64,000 nt of DNA from Desulfosarcina sp. Its GTDB lineage: Bacteria > Desulfobacterota > Desulfobacteria > Desulfobacterales > Desulfosarcinaceae. The notes beneath the pieces were generated by a model. The model had not been told where the DNA came from. It saw nothing but the letters and a program-made list of their open reading frames with translations, and searched no databases. The stretch's first letter is position 1, and each line of letters opens with the position of its first letter. Positions 1 through 12,750 of the stretch are shown here, one piece after another. A program made the position numbers and the translations under genes. Location: NCBI GenBank assembly GCA_014237405.1, contig JABZFO010000146.1:28642-92641 (forward strand), given 5' to 3'.

Positions 1-3000
1 CGGCCAGCTTTTCCGCCGAACGGCCGAACAAGTCGTCCACGGCCACATCGTCCAGGTAGTCGTCGGCCCAGGGAACACTGTTCTCCTGGACGATGTTTTT
101 GATGTGCTCGCATTTCCCGCCCAGCGCCTTGATTTTCTTCTCCAGCGGTATGGCTTCCTTAAACGCGATGTTCAGCAGCAGCAGATAGCGGATGCGGCTG
201 CCGTCCGTGGGATCATCGGATGTGGCCGGAATCACAACGATGCTGCGCCCGTCTTTTCTCCCCTTGCCGATATAGATGTTACCCTGGCGCACGATGATGC
301 GTTTGGTGCCTTTCAGGACAGGGTCTGTCTCCACACGCGAGGACAACTGGGCCAGGATGCCCGTTTTTTTCAGGATGGCAATGGTGGTCTGATCCGTGGG
401 ATCGCCCAGCAGGCCCAGGCCATCGATGCGGTATAGAATGCTGCCCGCGACGTGATCGATAACACCCTGGATGTTTTTCATGACGATGACGTTGCGGTTG
501 ACCACTTGAGCGATGTCCAGATCGTGGTCGCCCAGGGTGTCGAAGAGGATGCCCTCAACCCGTTCGCTGATTCGGCTGGTTCCCACGGTGACGGTTTTGG
601 CTTGGTGTTTGATGGCGTCCACCGGGCGGGACATGAGGTTGATGGATTCTCCCAGCACGCGGAACAGGGCGTTGAGCACATTTTTGGCCGTGCCCTTGAG
701 GCCGAAATCCATCTCGAAATCGGTCAACGGCAGCCGGCCCGAAAGATATTTGAACAGCAGGGTGAGATCCGACGCATGGGTGATGGCCGTGGGGAACCGG
801 TTAGCCTTGCGTTTGTTTCGAAAGGCCTGATAGAAGCCGGCAATTTTCTCTCTGAAGGACTTTTCCAGAATTACCTCGTAGACATCCAGGCCCTGTTCGG
901 CAAGGTCGTCCAGGGTATTGCGGATGGATTCACGGACGTCGTGGAGGAATCGGGAGCCTTCATGTATGGCCAGGGCGGCGTGGTAGCCCCAGATGTGACC
1001 CACCAGCGTGTTGAGAATGGGCGCAAACTGGGGGCTCACCTGGGGAACGTGAAAGACGTCTTCGGCATAGGGCCCGAAGCGCTCCTCACCCTCGTCGGTG
1101 ATGACCACTGGGGCGGCCTTGTGTGCTTTGAAGATGGCGGTGTCCTTGATGATGTCCCCGATGACGGTGCCCTTGGACCCGGCGGCGCAAACGATGATCA
1201 GCGGCTCGGAGGAGAGGTCGATGTGCTTCTTGTCCTCCACAAAATCCGAGGAGATGGTTTTGTAGCACAGTTCGCTGAGCTTGATGCGGATCTCGTCAGC
1301 CGAGGACTTGTTGGGACCGCTGCCCACGGCGGCCCAGTAAGTCTTGGTGGCCGCCAGACGCCGGGCCGAAGCCTGGATTTGCTCTCCCATGGCCAGAACG
1401 GTGCGCATGTGATCGGGGATCCGGAGCAGCTCCGCGATCTGGTCCGAGAGGAATTCGGTGGACCGTCGACCCTTAATACTCGCCACTTTCAGGCTCAGCA
1501 GGGCCCCGGCGACGATCTGTGAGTAAAAGGCCTTGGTGGAGGCCACGCTCATTTCGATATCCCTGCCGCTGGAGGTATACAATACGCCGTCCACCTTGAA
1601 GGTGATGTCCGAGTCCCGCCGGTTCACGATTGCCAGGGTGTGGGCGCCACGGGCCTTGACCATGTCCACGGTGCGGTTGGTGTCGGTGGTGGTTCCCGAC
1701 TGGCTGATGGCAACGACCAGGGTGTCGGCCATGCTGGCGTCGTCGTCCCCTTCGTTCAATTCGAATCCGCTGAGTTCCGAGGCCTTGAGGGCGCGAAGCT
1801 GAATGGCGGGATCGGCCAGATAGGATTTCAGGATGTCGGCACAGGCCTGGGCGGCCACACCCGCAGTGCCCTGTCCCACGAAAAAGACGCGCCGAATTCG
1901 ATCTTCGGTGAAGGCTGCCTCCAGCGAGCGGGGAAAGAGCCGTTCGTCAAGATGGATGACATAATGCTGGCCGTCGCCGTTGTCGACAATCTTCCAGCGA
2001 TTGAGCAGGGTACGTTCCACCGACAGGGGTGCTTCGGAAATCTCCTTTAAAAAATAGTGGGGAAAGTCCTGGCGATCGATATCCCTTGAGGTGATCTCCG
2101 TGTGTTTGACGTCTTCGTCGGTGAGTTGGATGGGGGTGCCGTCGTAGTACATGGCGGTAACACCGGCAAGTCCCCCAGAGGAGCGCTGATCCAGAATGAA
2201 GATCTGGCCCTGTGTTTTTCCGATCTTCCCGTCCACCACCTTTTCGCCGTTCATCTTCAAGAAATGGTGTGTCTCTTCGATGAACCCGTACACCTCGGAA
2301 GCCGGCATGTAGTGATCTTCGGCCAGTCCCACGAAGACGGCCTGGCCGCTGCCCTTTTGGGCCAGGAAGAACTTTCCCGGGGCCAGGTCGGTATGCATGG
2401 CGATGGCGTGGGAACCCTTAAAATTGCTCACCGCCAGCCGGAAGGCCTCGGCCACGTCGACGCCGGTTCCCAGGTAGTGCTCGATCTGCAGCGGGATGAT
2501 CTTGGTGTCTGTGGTGATCGACTCGGGAATGGTGCACCCGGACGCTTCCATTGCCGCTTTGAGTTCCAGGTAGTTGTCGATGTCGCCGTTGAGGCAGGCG
2601 TGGATGATGGGGCGGTCCTTCAAGGTGGCGCCGGTCACGGTATTGTCTACCGGATGGCAGTTGGGTTCGGTGATGGCGCCCACCGATGCCCACCGCGTGT
2701 GGGACGATACCGTGTGAAAGGTGTGGGGCACAGCGGCGATTTGCTGCAGGATCTTGTCCTGTTGGATCTGCTGGCGCAGGAACCGGATATTATCCCCCAG
2801 GCTGCCGATTTCGGCGGCGATCTTATAGACCACGGTGAGGGCCACGATCGGCTGACCTTCGTTTGTGGTCGACCGGTTCAGACTGATGCTGGTGTTTCCC
2901 AGCACGTCACTCGCCATGCGGCGTTCGAAGTTTGTGGTGAGACCCTTGTCGTCCAATTCTGCTGAAAGTGTTTCGTACGCGTCAGCTGGCAGGATAAACA

Positions 3001-3751
3001 AAATGGAGATGCCCGCCGAATCCCGGCCCCGTACCTCAAGCCGGTCAATGCTGTTGAGTACGGCGTTGATCTGCCGGAAAAGGGCGATGCAGCTGTCGGG
3101 GCCATGGTCGGAACGGCCGGGCATCAGCGACTGGATTCGCCCGATGTTGCCGGCCAGTTCCACATCCAGACACCAGATCATGTCCTTGAGCGCTTCGATG
3201 CGTGTGGAGATGACATCCACCGCCTGGGTTTCAAGATTGCCCAACTGTCTGGCCAACAGCGCCTGCTCCCGTTCCAGAATCTTCGACAGTCGGCCAGACA
3301 GATCGGCCAGCGCCTTCTGGGCGGCTGGATTCTTGAACAGGGAGAGGAACGGCACCTCCTGCTTGAGGAACCGTATTTTTCCCAGCAGGGTGTCCAGGGC
3401 TTCCTGTCCCCCCAGGAACCCGCCGACGATAGCTTCCGTTTGCTGCAATTGGGATTCCAGTCCGGACGTATCAGCGGTGTCGACGAGAGTAGCTAATGGG
3501 GAAAGATCCATGGCTGTTTCCCGGCCCGCTCTTCCCTTGACCGCGATGATGCCGGCCAGGCCGCAGCACAGCCGGTTGGTGGAGCAGGGGAACAGGATCA
3601 CCGCCGGCCCGGACACCGATGCGGGATGACGCCCCCAATGGATGACCGGCAATCGTGAAATCCGGCGTCGTATCTTTCGAGTCAGATGAGACATGTGGTG
3701 AACGGTGCGAACGGCATGCCTGGCCACTGTGGCGATAAGGTCATGTTTCAT
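1..3751 (-). CDS. GlmS-like SIS-domain protein (class II amidotransferase-like N-terminus, helical insert, two SIS-type halves); 3' end runs off the window
   Basis: Reading the minus strand from ATG at 3751 gives one open frame to position 1: ...RLCCGLAGIIAVKG...VRGRDSAGISI...SSHTRWASVGAITEPNCHPVDN...AISQSGTTTDTNRTV...STKAFYSQIVAGALL. These are GATase-II and SIS motifs of glucosamine-6-P synthase. Absent from the ORF track because it is open at the window edge. Confidence 0.85.
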   Translation of the reverse strand, partial: MKHDLIATVARHAVRTVHHMSHLTRKIRRRISRLPVIHWGRHPASVSGPAVILFPCSTNRLCCGLAGIIAVKGRAGRETAMDLSPLATLVDTADTSGLESQLQQTEAIVGGFLGGQEALDTLLGKIRFLKQEVPFLSLFKNPAAQKALADLSGRLSKILEREQALLARQLGNLETQAVDVISTRIEALKDMIWCLDVELAGNIGRIQSLMPGRSDHGPDSCIALFRQINAVLNSIDRLEVRGRDSAGISILFILPADAYETLSAELDDKGLTTNFERRMASDVLGNTSISLNRSTTNEGQPIVALTVVYKIAAEIGSLGDNIRFLRQQIQQDKILQQIAAVPHTFHTVSSHTRWASVGAITEPNCHPVDNTVTGATLKDRPIIHACLNGDIDNYLELKAAMEASGCTIPESITTDTKIIPLQIEHYLGTGVDVAEAFRLAVSNFKGSHAIAMHTDLAPGKFFLAQKGSGQAVFVGLAEDHYMPASEVYGFIEETHHFLKMNGEKVVDGKIGKTQGQIFILDQRSSGGLAGVTAMYYDGTPIQLTDEDVKHTEITSRDIDRQDFPHYFLKEISEAPLSVERTLLNRWKIVDNGDGQHYVIHLDERLFPRSLEAAFTEDRIRRVFFVGQGTAGVAAQACADILKSYLADPAIQLRALKASELSGFELNEGDDDASMADTLVVAISQSGTTTDTNRTVDMVKARGAHTLAIVNRRDSDITFKVDGVLYTSSGRDIEMSVASTKAFYSQIVAGALLSLKVASIKGRRSTEFLSDQIAELLRIPDHMRTVLAMGEQIQASARRLAATKTYWAAVGSGPNKSSADEIRIKLSELCYKTISSDFVEDKKHIDLSSEPLIIVCAAGSKGTVIGDIIKDTAIFKAHKAAPVVITDEGEERFGPYAEDVFHVPQVSPQFAPILNTLVGHIWGYHAALAIHEGSRFLHDVRESIRNTLDDLAEQGLDVYEVILEKSFREKIAGFYQAFRNKRKANRFPTAITHASDLTLLFKYLSGRLPLTDFEMDFGLKGTAKNVLNALFRVLGESINLMSRPVDAIKHQAKTVTVGTSRISERVEGILFDTLGDHDLDIAQVVNRNVIVMKNIQGVIDHVAGSILYRIDGLGLLGDPTDQTTIAILKKTGILAQLSSRVETDPVLKGTKRIIVRQGNIYIGKGRKDGRSIVVIPATSDDPTDGSRIRYLLLLNIAFKEAIPLEKKIKALGGKCEHIKNIVQENSVPWADDYLDDVAVDDLFGRSAEKLA

Positions 3752-3761
3752 AGCGTTCCTT

Positions 3762-4898
<1,137 letters not shown>

Positions 4899-5085
4899 TT
4901 ATAGGGTTCGAGGGGTCAAGGATTCAAGGGTTCAAGGTGGATGAAACCAGGGGGTAAGGGTGAAGTTTTAGGTGTTAAGAAAATACTGTATCAAAGAGAC
5001 AACCGACACTTGCACTTATCGTTAAAGCGTGTTGGCCCTCTTTTCCCTTGACCCCTTGAATCCTCGAATCCTTTTATCCTGTTAA

Positions 5086-7605
<2,520 letters not shown>

Positions 7606-7632
7606 TGCCGAAAATAAAGCTCCTATGGCCCG

Positions 7633-9555
7633 TCAGCTCAACGGCGTGCCGGGCGTGACGGATTTGTCCAGTGTCGCAACGGTGACACCGGCGTCATCTG
7701 TTGCCGCAATAAGCATGCCTTTGGACAAAACGCCCATGAGCTTGGCCGGCTTGAGATTGGCTACAACGATGACCTGTTTGCCCACCAGTTCCTCGGGGGT
7801 GTAGCTACCGGCAATGCCGGAGACGATGGTTCGCTTTTCGCCCAGGTCTACCTCCAACTGAAGCAGCTTTTTGGCCCGGGGAACGGCCTGGGCAGACACC
7901 ACGGTGGCCACACGCAGGTCGATCTTGGAAAAATCGTCGATGGTGATTTCCGATTTGATGGGTTTGTCCATTTTCTGGGATCCGGCCTTTTCCATGGATT
8001 GCCGTTGTTTTTTGTCCAGGTCGATGCGGGGAAACAGGGATATGGATTTTCTCAGCTTTACACCCGGCTTCAGCCCTCTCCACGAGGTGAGCCGGGCCAG
8101 CTTGTAAAAATCGTCATCACCGGCAAGCCCCAGGTGCTTTTGCATATTGGCGGCGGTATCGGGCATCACCGGATAGATCAGGCCGGAGATGATACGAAGC
8201 CCTTCCAGCAGGTTATAGATCACCGTCTCCAGTTGTTTCCGGGTTGCCTTGTTTTTTGCCAGCACCCACGGGGCGGTCACGTCCACATACTTGTTCATGT
8301 GGGTGATGAACTCCCAAACCGCTGCCAGGCCTTTGTGAAAGGCAAACTCGCCCATGCTGGCCGTGTAGGTATCGATGGCGGCCCGGGCGTTGCTCTCCAG
8401 CCCCAGGTCCATCTCTTTTTCCACATCGGGGTTTGGTTCGGGAACCACGCCGTCGAAATACTTATGGGCCATGGTGAGCACCCGGGAAAAGAGATTGCCC
8501 AGGTCGTTGGCCAGGTCCGCGTTGATCCGCTGAACCAGGGCTTCTTCACTGAAGTTGGAATCCAGGCCGAACACCATGTCCCGCATGAGAAAAAAGCGGA
8601 AGGCGTCCAGGCCGTAAACGTTTTTCATCTCCAGGGGTTCCACCACATTGCCGATGCTCTTGGACATCTTGCTCTGGTCCACGTTCCAGTACCCGTGGAC
8701 ATTCAGGTGCTGGTAAACGGGGATTCCGGCTGCCTTGAGCATGATGGGCCAGTAAATTCCGTGGGGCTTGAGGATATCCTTGGCCACGATGTGCTGGGCT
8801 ACGGGCCAATAGGTTTTGTACAATTCACCATCCGGGTAGCCCAGTGCCGACACATAGTTGAGCAGGGCGTCAAACCATACGTAGGTCACGTATTCGGGTG
8901 CAAAGGGCAGAGTGATGCCCCACTTGATGCGGGATTTGGGCCTGGAGATGCAAAGGTCGTCCAGCGGTTCACGCAGAAATGCCAGCACTTCGTTGCGGTA
9001 GCGTTTGGGACGGATAAAGTCGGGATGCTGCTTGATGTGGTCGATAAGCCATTGCTGATAGCGGCTCATCTTGAAAAAATAGTTGGACTCCTTGATGGTT
9101 TCCGGCGGGCTTTGGTGATCCGGGCAGCAGCCGTCCACCAGCTCCCGTTCGGTGTAGAAACGCTCGCAGCCAAAGCAGTAAAGCCCTTCGTATTCGCTGA
9201 AATAGATGTCGCCGGCATCGTAGATGCGCTGGAGGATGGTCTCCACCACGGCCATATGGGCCGGGTCCGTGGTGCGGATGAAATAATCGTTGGAAATGTT
9301 GAGTTCCGGCCACAGTTTCCTGAAAAGGCCGCTGACCTGATCCACGTACTCCCGCGGCGTCCGATTTTCCTTTTTGGCGGCGCGGACGATTTTGTCCCCA
9401 TGTTCGTCCGTACCGGTGAGAAAATAGGTCTGGTCGCTGGACATGGTATGAAACCGCCTGATCACATCCGCTGCAATGGTGGTATAGGCGTGGCCCAGGT
9501 GGGGTCGGGCGTTCACATAGTAGATGGGGGTGGTTATATAAAACGGCGAGGCCAT
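7633..9555 (-). CDS. metG: Methionyl-tRNA synthetase
   Basis: FYITTPIYYVNARPHLGHAYTTIAADV, KMSKSIGNVV, C-terminal tRNA-binding EMAP-like domain; 640 aa. Confidence 0.97.
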   Translation of the reverse strand: MASPFYITTPIYYVNARPHLGHAYTTIAADVIRRFHTMSSDQTYFLTGTDEHGDKIVRAAKKENRTPREYVDQVSGLFRKLWPELNISNDYFIRTTDPAHMAVVETILQRIYDAGDIYFSEYEGLYCFGCERFYTERELVDGCCPDHQSPPETIKESNYFFKMSRYQQWLIDHIKQHPDFIRPKRYRNEVLAFLREPLDDLCISRPKSRIKWGITLPFAPEYVTYVWFDALLNYVSALGYPDGELYKTYWPVAQHIVAKDILKPHGIYWPIMLKAAGIPVYQHLNVHGYWNVDQSKMSKSIGNVVEPLEMKNVYGLDAFRFFLMRDMVFGLDSNFSEEALVQRINADLANDLGNLFSRVLTMAHKYFDGVVPEPNPDVEKEMDLGLESNARAAIDTYTASMGEFAFHKGLAAVWEFITHMNKYVDVTAPWVLAKNKATRKQLETVIYNLLEGLRIISGLIYPVMPDTAANMQKHLGLAGDDDFYKLARLTSWRGLKPGVKLRKSISLFPRIDLDKKQRQSMEKAGSQKMDKPIKSEITIDDFSKIDLRVATVVSAQAVPRAKKLLQLEVDLGEKRTIVSGIAGSYTPEELVGKQVIVVANLKPAKLMGVLSKGMLIAATDDAGVTVATLDKSVTPGTPLS

Positions 9556-9558
9556 GGT

Positions 9559-10365
9559 TTATCCCCTGTCTTTGATAATGTCATCGAGGCTGATCTCTGC
9601 TTCCCCGCCTTCTTCCAGTCTCACCGTCAGGCGGTTGCAGATAACGTTGTGGCGGGTTACCTTTCCCCGGCCGTTCTTGGTGGTCACGACTTTTCCGATT
9701 TTGGGGAAGTCCTGTTTCAGTATCCGGTATGTCTCATTTTCAAAGGTCAGGCAGCACATGAGCCTGCCGCACTGGCCCGATATTTTGGTCGGATTCAAGG
9801 AGATCCCTTGCTGCTTGGCCATCCGGATGGATACCGGTTCGAACTTTTCCATGAATGATGAGCAGCAGAATATACGCCCACAGCGGCCAAGGCCCCCGCA
9901 CATCTTGGCCTGGTTTCGAATGCCCACCTGTCGCATCTCGATGCGGACCCTGAACTGCTTGACCAAAATTTTGACCAGCTGCCTGAAGTCCACCCGCCCG
10001 TCGGCGGTGAAAAAGAAGGTGAGCCGGCTGGCGTCGAAGGTGCTTTCAACGGAGAACAGGTTCATCTTCAGCCCAAGCGCCTTGATGCTTTTCAAGCAAA
10101 ATGCATGGGCCTCACGCTCCAAGGCCATGTTGTGCTCGACCCGGGTCAGGTCCTTTTCATTGGCTTTCCGAAAAACCGTTTTCAGCGGCTTGCCTGGTTT
10201 GTCAGTCTCCTCGATCAGCTCCGGAGCCGTCTCCACCGTACCGAAACCCAGTCCTTTTTCCGTTTCAACGATAACCTGGTCGCCTACGTTGAGGACAAAG
10301 GCACCGCAGCTGAAGTCATAAATTTTGCCACCGGTTTTGAACCGGATTCCCACTTTTTTCTTCAT
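9559..10365 (-). CDS. ricT: PSP1-domain protein RicT/YaaT
   Basis: AKMCGGLGRCGRIFCCSSF and SLNPTKISGQCGRLMCCLTFE motifs; located between metG and holB. Confidence 0.88.
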   Translation of the reverse strand: MKKKVGIRFKTGGKIYDFSCGAFVLNVGDQVIVETEKGLGFGTVETAPELIEETDKPGKPLKTVFRKANEKDLTRVEHNMALEREAHAFCLKSIKALGLKMNLFSVESTFDASRLTFFFTADGRVDFRQLVKILVKQFRVRIEMRQVGIRNQAKMCGGLGRCGRIFCCSSFMEKFEPVSIRMAKQQGISLNPTKISGQCGRLMCCLTFENETYRILKQDFPKIGKVVTTKNGRGKVTRHNVICNRLTVRLEEGGEAEISLDDIIKDRG

Positions 10366-10376
10366 GATCAGTTCAA

Positions 10377-11423
10377 TTAATTGTTTCCGAGGCCATAGGC
10401 CCCTGCCATTCGAAGGACCATGGCGTCCAGTGTCAATCTCACGTTCGTATTGGATCGCAGCGCCGTCAAAGCGTGATCTACCGCATTGATCTGTTCGAGC
10501 AGCTGCGCCTGGCTGACGTGTTTTGCAGCCGCTGAAAGCGTTTCCAGTCGATCTTGATTCAAAACGTGTTGCGGGTCACATCTGACGACCAGCATATCCC
10601 GTAGCCACATTGTAATGATTTCCAGAGATTCTTCAATAAGATCCTTTTTCTTTACCAACATTTCAGACAAAGCCAGCCAGGTTCGAATCTCCGGTTTGCC
10701 GTTATTCGCCGTATGGCTGCCCATTGCCCGGATGATCCAATCCCGGCGGCTCAGCCATCGGCTGTCGATCAGTGTCCGCGCGCGGGTGTAGCTGCCGCCG
10801 CAAAGGGAGGCAACGGTTTCTACGGATTCCGGTTCAATCCCGCCAGCCGCAGTCAGTAGCCGTTTAATATCTTCCGCACGAAGGGGGAAAAACCGGATGT
10901 GCCGGCACCGTGAAACCACCGTGGGCAGCAGGTCGGATGTCTGTCGTGCCGTCAGCACCAACAGGGTCCGGTCCGGCGGCTCTTCCAGCGCTTTCAGCAG
11001 TGCATTGCCCGCTTCCGAATTCATGGTTTGCGCCTCGGACAGGATGACCACCCGTCGGTCCGTCTCATTGGGCTTCAACGTCAGGATTTGAAGCAGTGTT
11101 CGGATCTGGGCGATTTTGATGACCGACGAAAGAGGGGCGACACGGATGATGTCTGGATGGTAGTTTCCAGCAATCTTTCTGCAGGGGGTACAATCACCGC
11201 AGGCATCAATAACATCGAGATGGGGGCTGTGGCGCAGCGCAGATTTCAACGTCAGGCAGTTGCAGGCCATGGCAAATGCCGTAGCCGTCATTTTTTTCCC
11301 TACTCCATCGTCACCGGTAAAGAGCAGCGCGTGGGGCAGTGTCCCGTTGCGAATAAAGGTCTTGAGCAGCCTGATGGGGTGCTGTTGGCCAACGATGGCG
11401 TTAAATCCGGTTGCCGTCGTCAT
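10377..11423 (-). CDS. holB: DNA polymerase III delta' subunit
   Basis: IVGQQHPIRLLKTFIRNGTLPHALLFTGDDGVGKK, Cys-rich zinc module, SEAQTMNSEAGNALLKALEEPP. Confidence 0.92.
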   Translation of the reverse strand: MTTATGFNAIVGQQHPIRLLKTFIRNGTLPHALLFTGDDGVGKKMTATAFAMACNCLTLKSALRHSPHLDVIDACGDCTPCRKIAGNYHPDIIRVAPLSSVIKIAQIRTLLQILTLKPNETDRRVVILSEAQTMNSEAGNALLKALEEPPDRTLLVLTARQTSDLLPTVVSRCRHIRFFPLRAEDIKRLLTAAGGIEPESVETVASLCGGSYTRARTLIDSRWLSRRDWIIRAMGSHTANNGKPEIRTWLALSEMLVKKKDLIEESLEIITMWLRDMLVVRCDPQHVLNQDRLETLSAAAKHVSQAQLLEQINAVDHALTALRSNTNVRLTLDAMVLRMAGAYGLGNN

Positions 11424-11522
11424 TTTCTTTGGATCCCAGGAGGTTGAATCGGCACGGCGCCTTTATCGACCGGGACCCGTTGCCAAGGGGACTGACCGCC
11501 AGGACTGGTGTCTGCATGCCGC

Positions 11523-11798
11523 CTATTGATCCACCCGTTCCTTGAGCTCTTTTCCGGCTTTGAAAAAAGGAAGCTTTTTGGGTTTGATGGTGACCTTTTC
11601 CCCGGTTTTGGGGTTTCTACCCGTATAACTTTTGTACTCTTTCACGAAAAAGCTGCACAGTCCGCGTATTTCAACTCGTTCTCCATCGGACATGGTGCCA
11701 GCCATGCTGTCAAAAAAGATCTGGACCACTTTTGCCGCTTCGGATTTGGATATGTCGGCCTTGGTCTTCAAAGCGGAGATGAGCTCCAGTTTATTCAT
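11523..11798 (-). CDS. HU/IHF family DNA-binding protein
   Basis: MNKLELISALKTKADISKSEAAKVV...GRNPKTGEKVTIKPKKLPFFKAGKELKERV; RBS-like AGGAGG before MNKLEL, so the tracked ORF start is probably too early. Confidence 0.93.
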   Translation of the reverse strand: MNKLELISALKTKADISKSEAAKVVQIFFDSMAGTMSDGERVEIRGLCSFFVKEYKSYTGRNPKTGEKVTIKPKKLPFFKAGKELKERVDQ

Positions 11799-11878
11799 AT
11801 ATCCTCCTTGGCCAATCGGTAGTGTATACGGATTCAAAAATGTTTTTATAAAATAGAACTTAATAGAAAGTCAAGTAG

Positions 11879-12475
11879 TTATGATAATATTTCCGGCAGT
11901 TTCTCCACATCGGCGGCATCGACGTTAACGGCGGCGAACTGCCCAAGGGCCTCGATATTGACGATGACGCGACCGTCGCCGCGGTAGCTGGAAAAAATAC
12001 CCGTCACACCGGCAAATGGGCCGCTGACCACCATCACCCGATCCCCTTTTTTAAACTGGGTACCGGTGATCACTTCTCCGTCCGTTGAAACCATGATCTT
12101 GAGGGAATCAATGGTGGCATCGGCAATAGGCACCGGACCCCGGGTGTTGCCGATGAGCCGAACGGCACCCGTGGTCTTGAGAATCTCCACATGTTCATAT
12201 GGATTCAGATCGGTCCTGACAAAAACATAGCCGGGAAAAAGGGGCACACGGATCATCTTGTGACGGTCCCGCCGACGGCTTTTTACCGTAATTTTCGGCA
12301 GGAAGGCGTCCAGCGTCTTTTTGTCCAGTCCTTCGTTGACCACATTTTCAAAGCGGCTTTTTGTGTGAAGCGCATACCAGGCGCGCGTCAGTTTGTCTCC
12401 GGCCATAGGTGGTGGTCCCGTTGTTAGTGCCCATCCAGAAACGGTCTTTTCACCCAATCTCCGAGTTATGCTCAA
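11879..12475 (-). CDS. UpxY/NusG-like transcription antiterminator
   Basis: AWYALHTKSRFE, LFPGYVFVRTDL, KKGDRVMVVSGPFAGVTG (NGN + KOW). Confidence 0.88.
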   Translation of the reverse strand: MSITRRLGEKTVSGWALTTGPPPMAGDKLTRAWYALHTKSRFENVVNEGLDKKTLDAFLPKITVKSRRRDRHKMIRVPLFPGYVFVRTDLNPYEHVEILKTTGAVRLIGNTRGPVPIADATIDSLKIMVSTDGEVITGTQFKKGDRVMVVSGPFAGVTGIFSSYRGDGRVIVNIEALGQFAAVNVDAADVEKLPEILS

Positions 12476-12530
12476 AATTTTATCCTCGGAATATCAACTA
12501 TATGCCTGTGGTAAATTTTTTCGCATGCCT

Positions 12531-12570
12531 TGATCTTGAACGAAAATCCTCGTTTCTGGACGGACACTAT
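12531..12570. repeat. Dispersed intergenic repeat, copy A
   Basis: tgatcttgaacgaaaatcctcgtttctggacggacactat; 39 nt identical to 29937..29975. Confidence 0.85.
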
Positions 12571-12750
12571 TTAAAATCAATTGATCTGAAACGTTACGCC
12601 AGTTGATCCGATGGAGCATCAAAGGAGGATTCGTGTAGCATCTCTTTGACCAAAAGGCAATGGGGATAACGACAACACGCCAAAATCATTGTAGTTGCGA
12701 TTTATTTTTCCGCGGTCCTTACCATTTAACATTGGGTCAATTGGCATCTG

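Noticed and set aside
452-1522. 356-aa plus-strand ORF
   Set aside because: Antisense to the GlmS/SIS-like gene, whose minus-strand translation has clear family motifs; a shadow of GC-rich codon usage.
7999-9858. 619-aa plus-strand ORF
   Set aside because: Lies almost entirely antisense to metG; composition (His/Gly/Val-rich) is typical of an antisense shadow.
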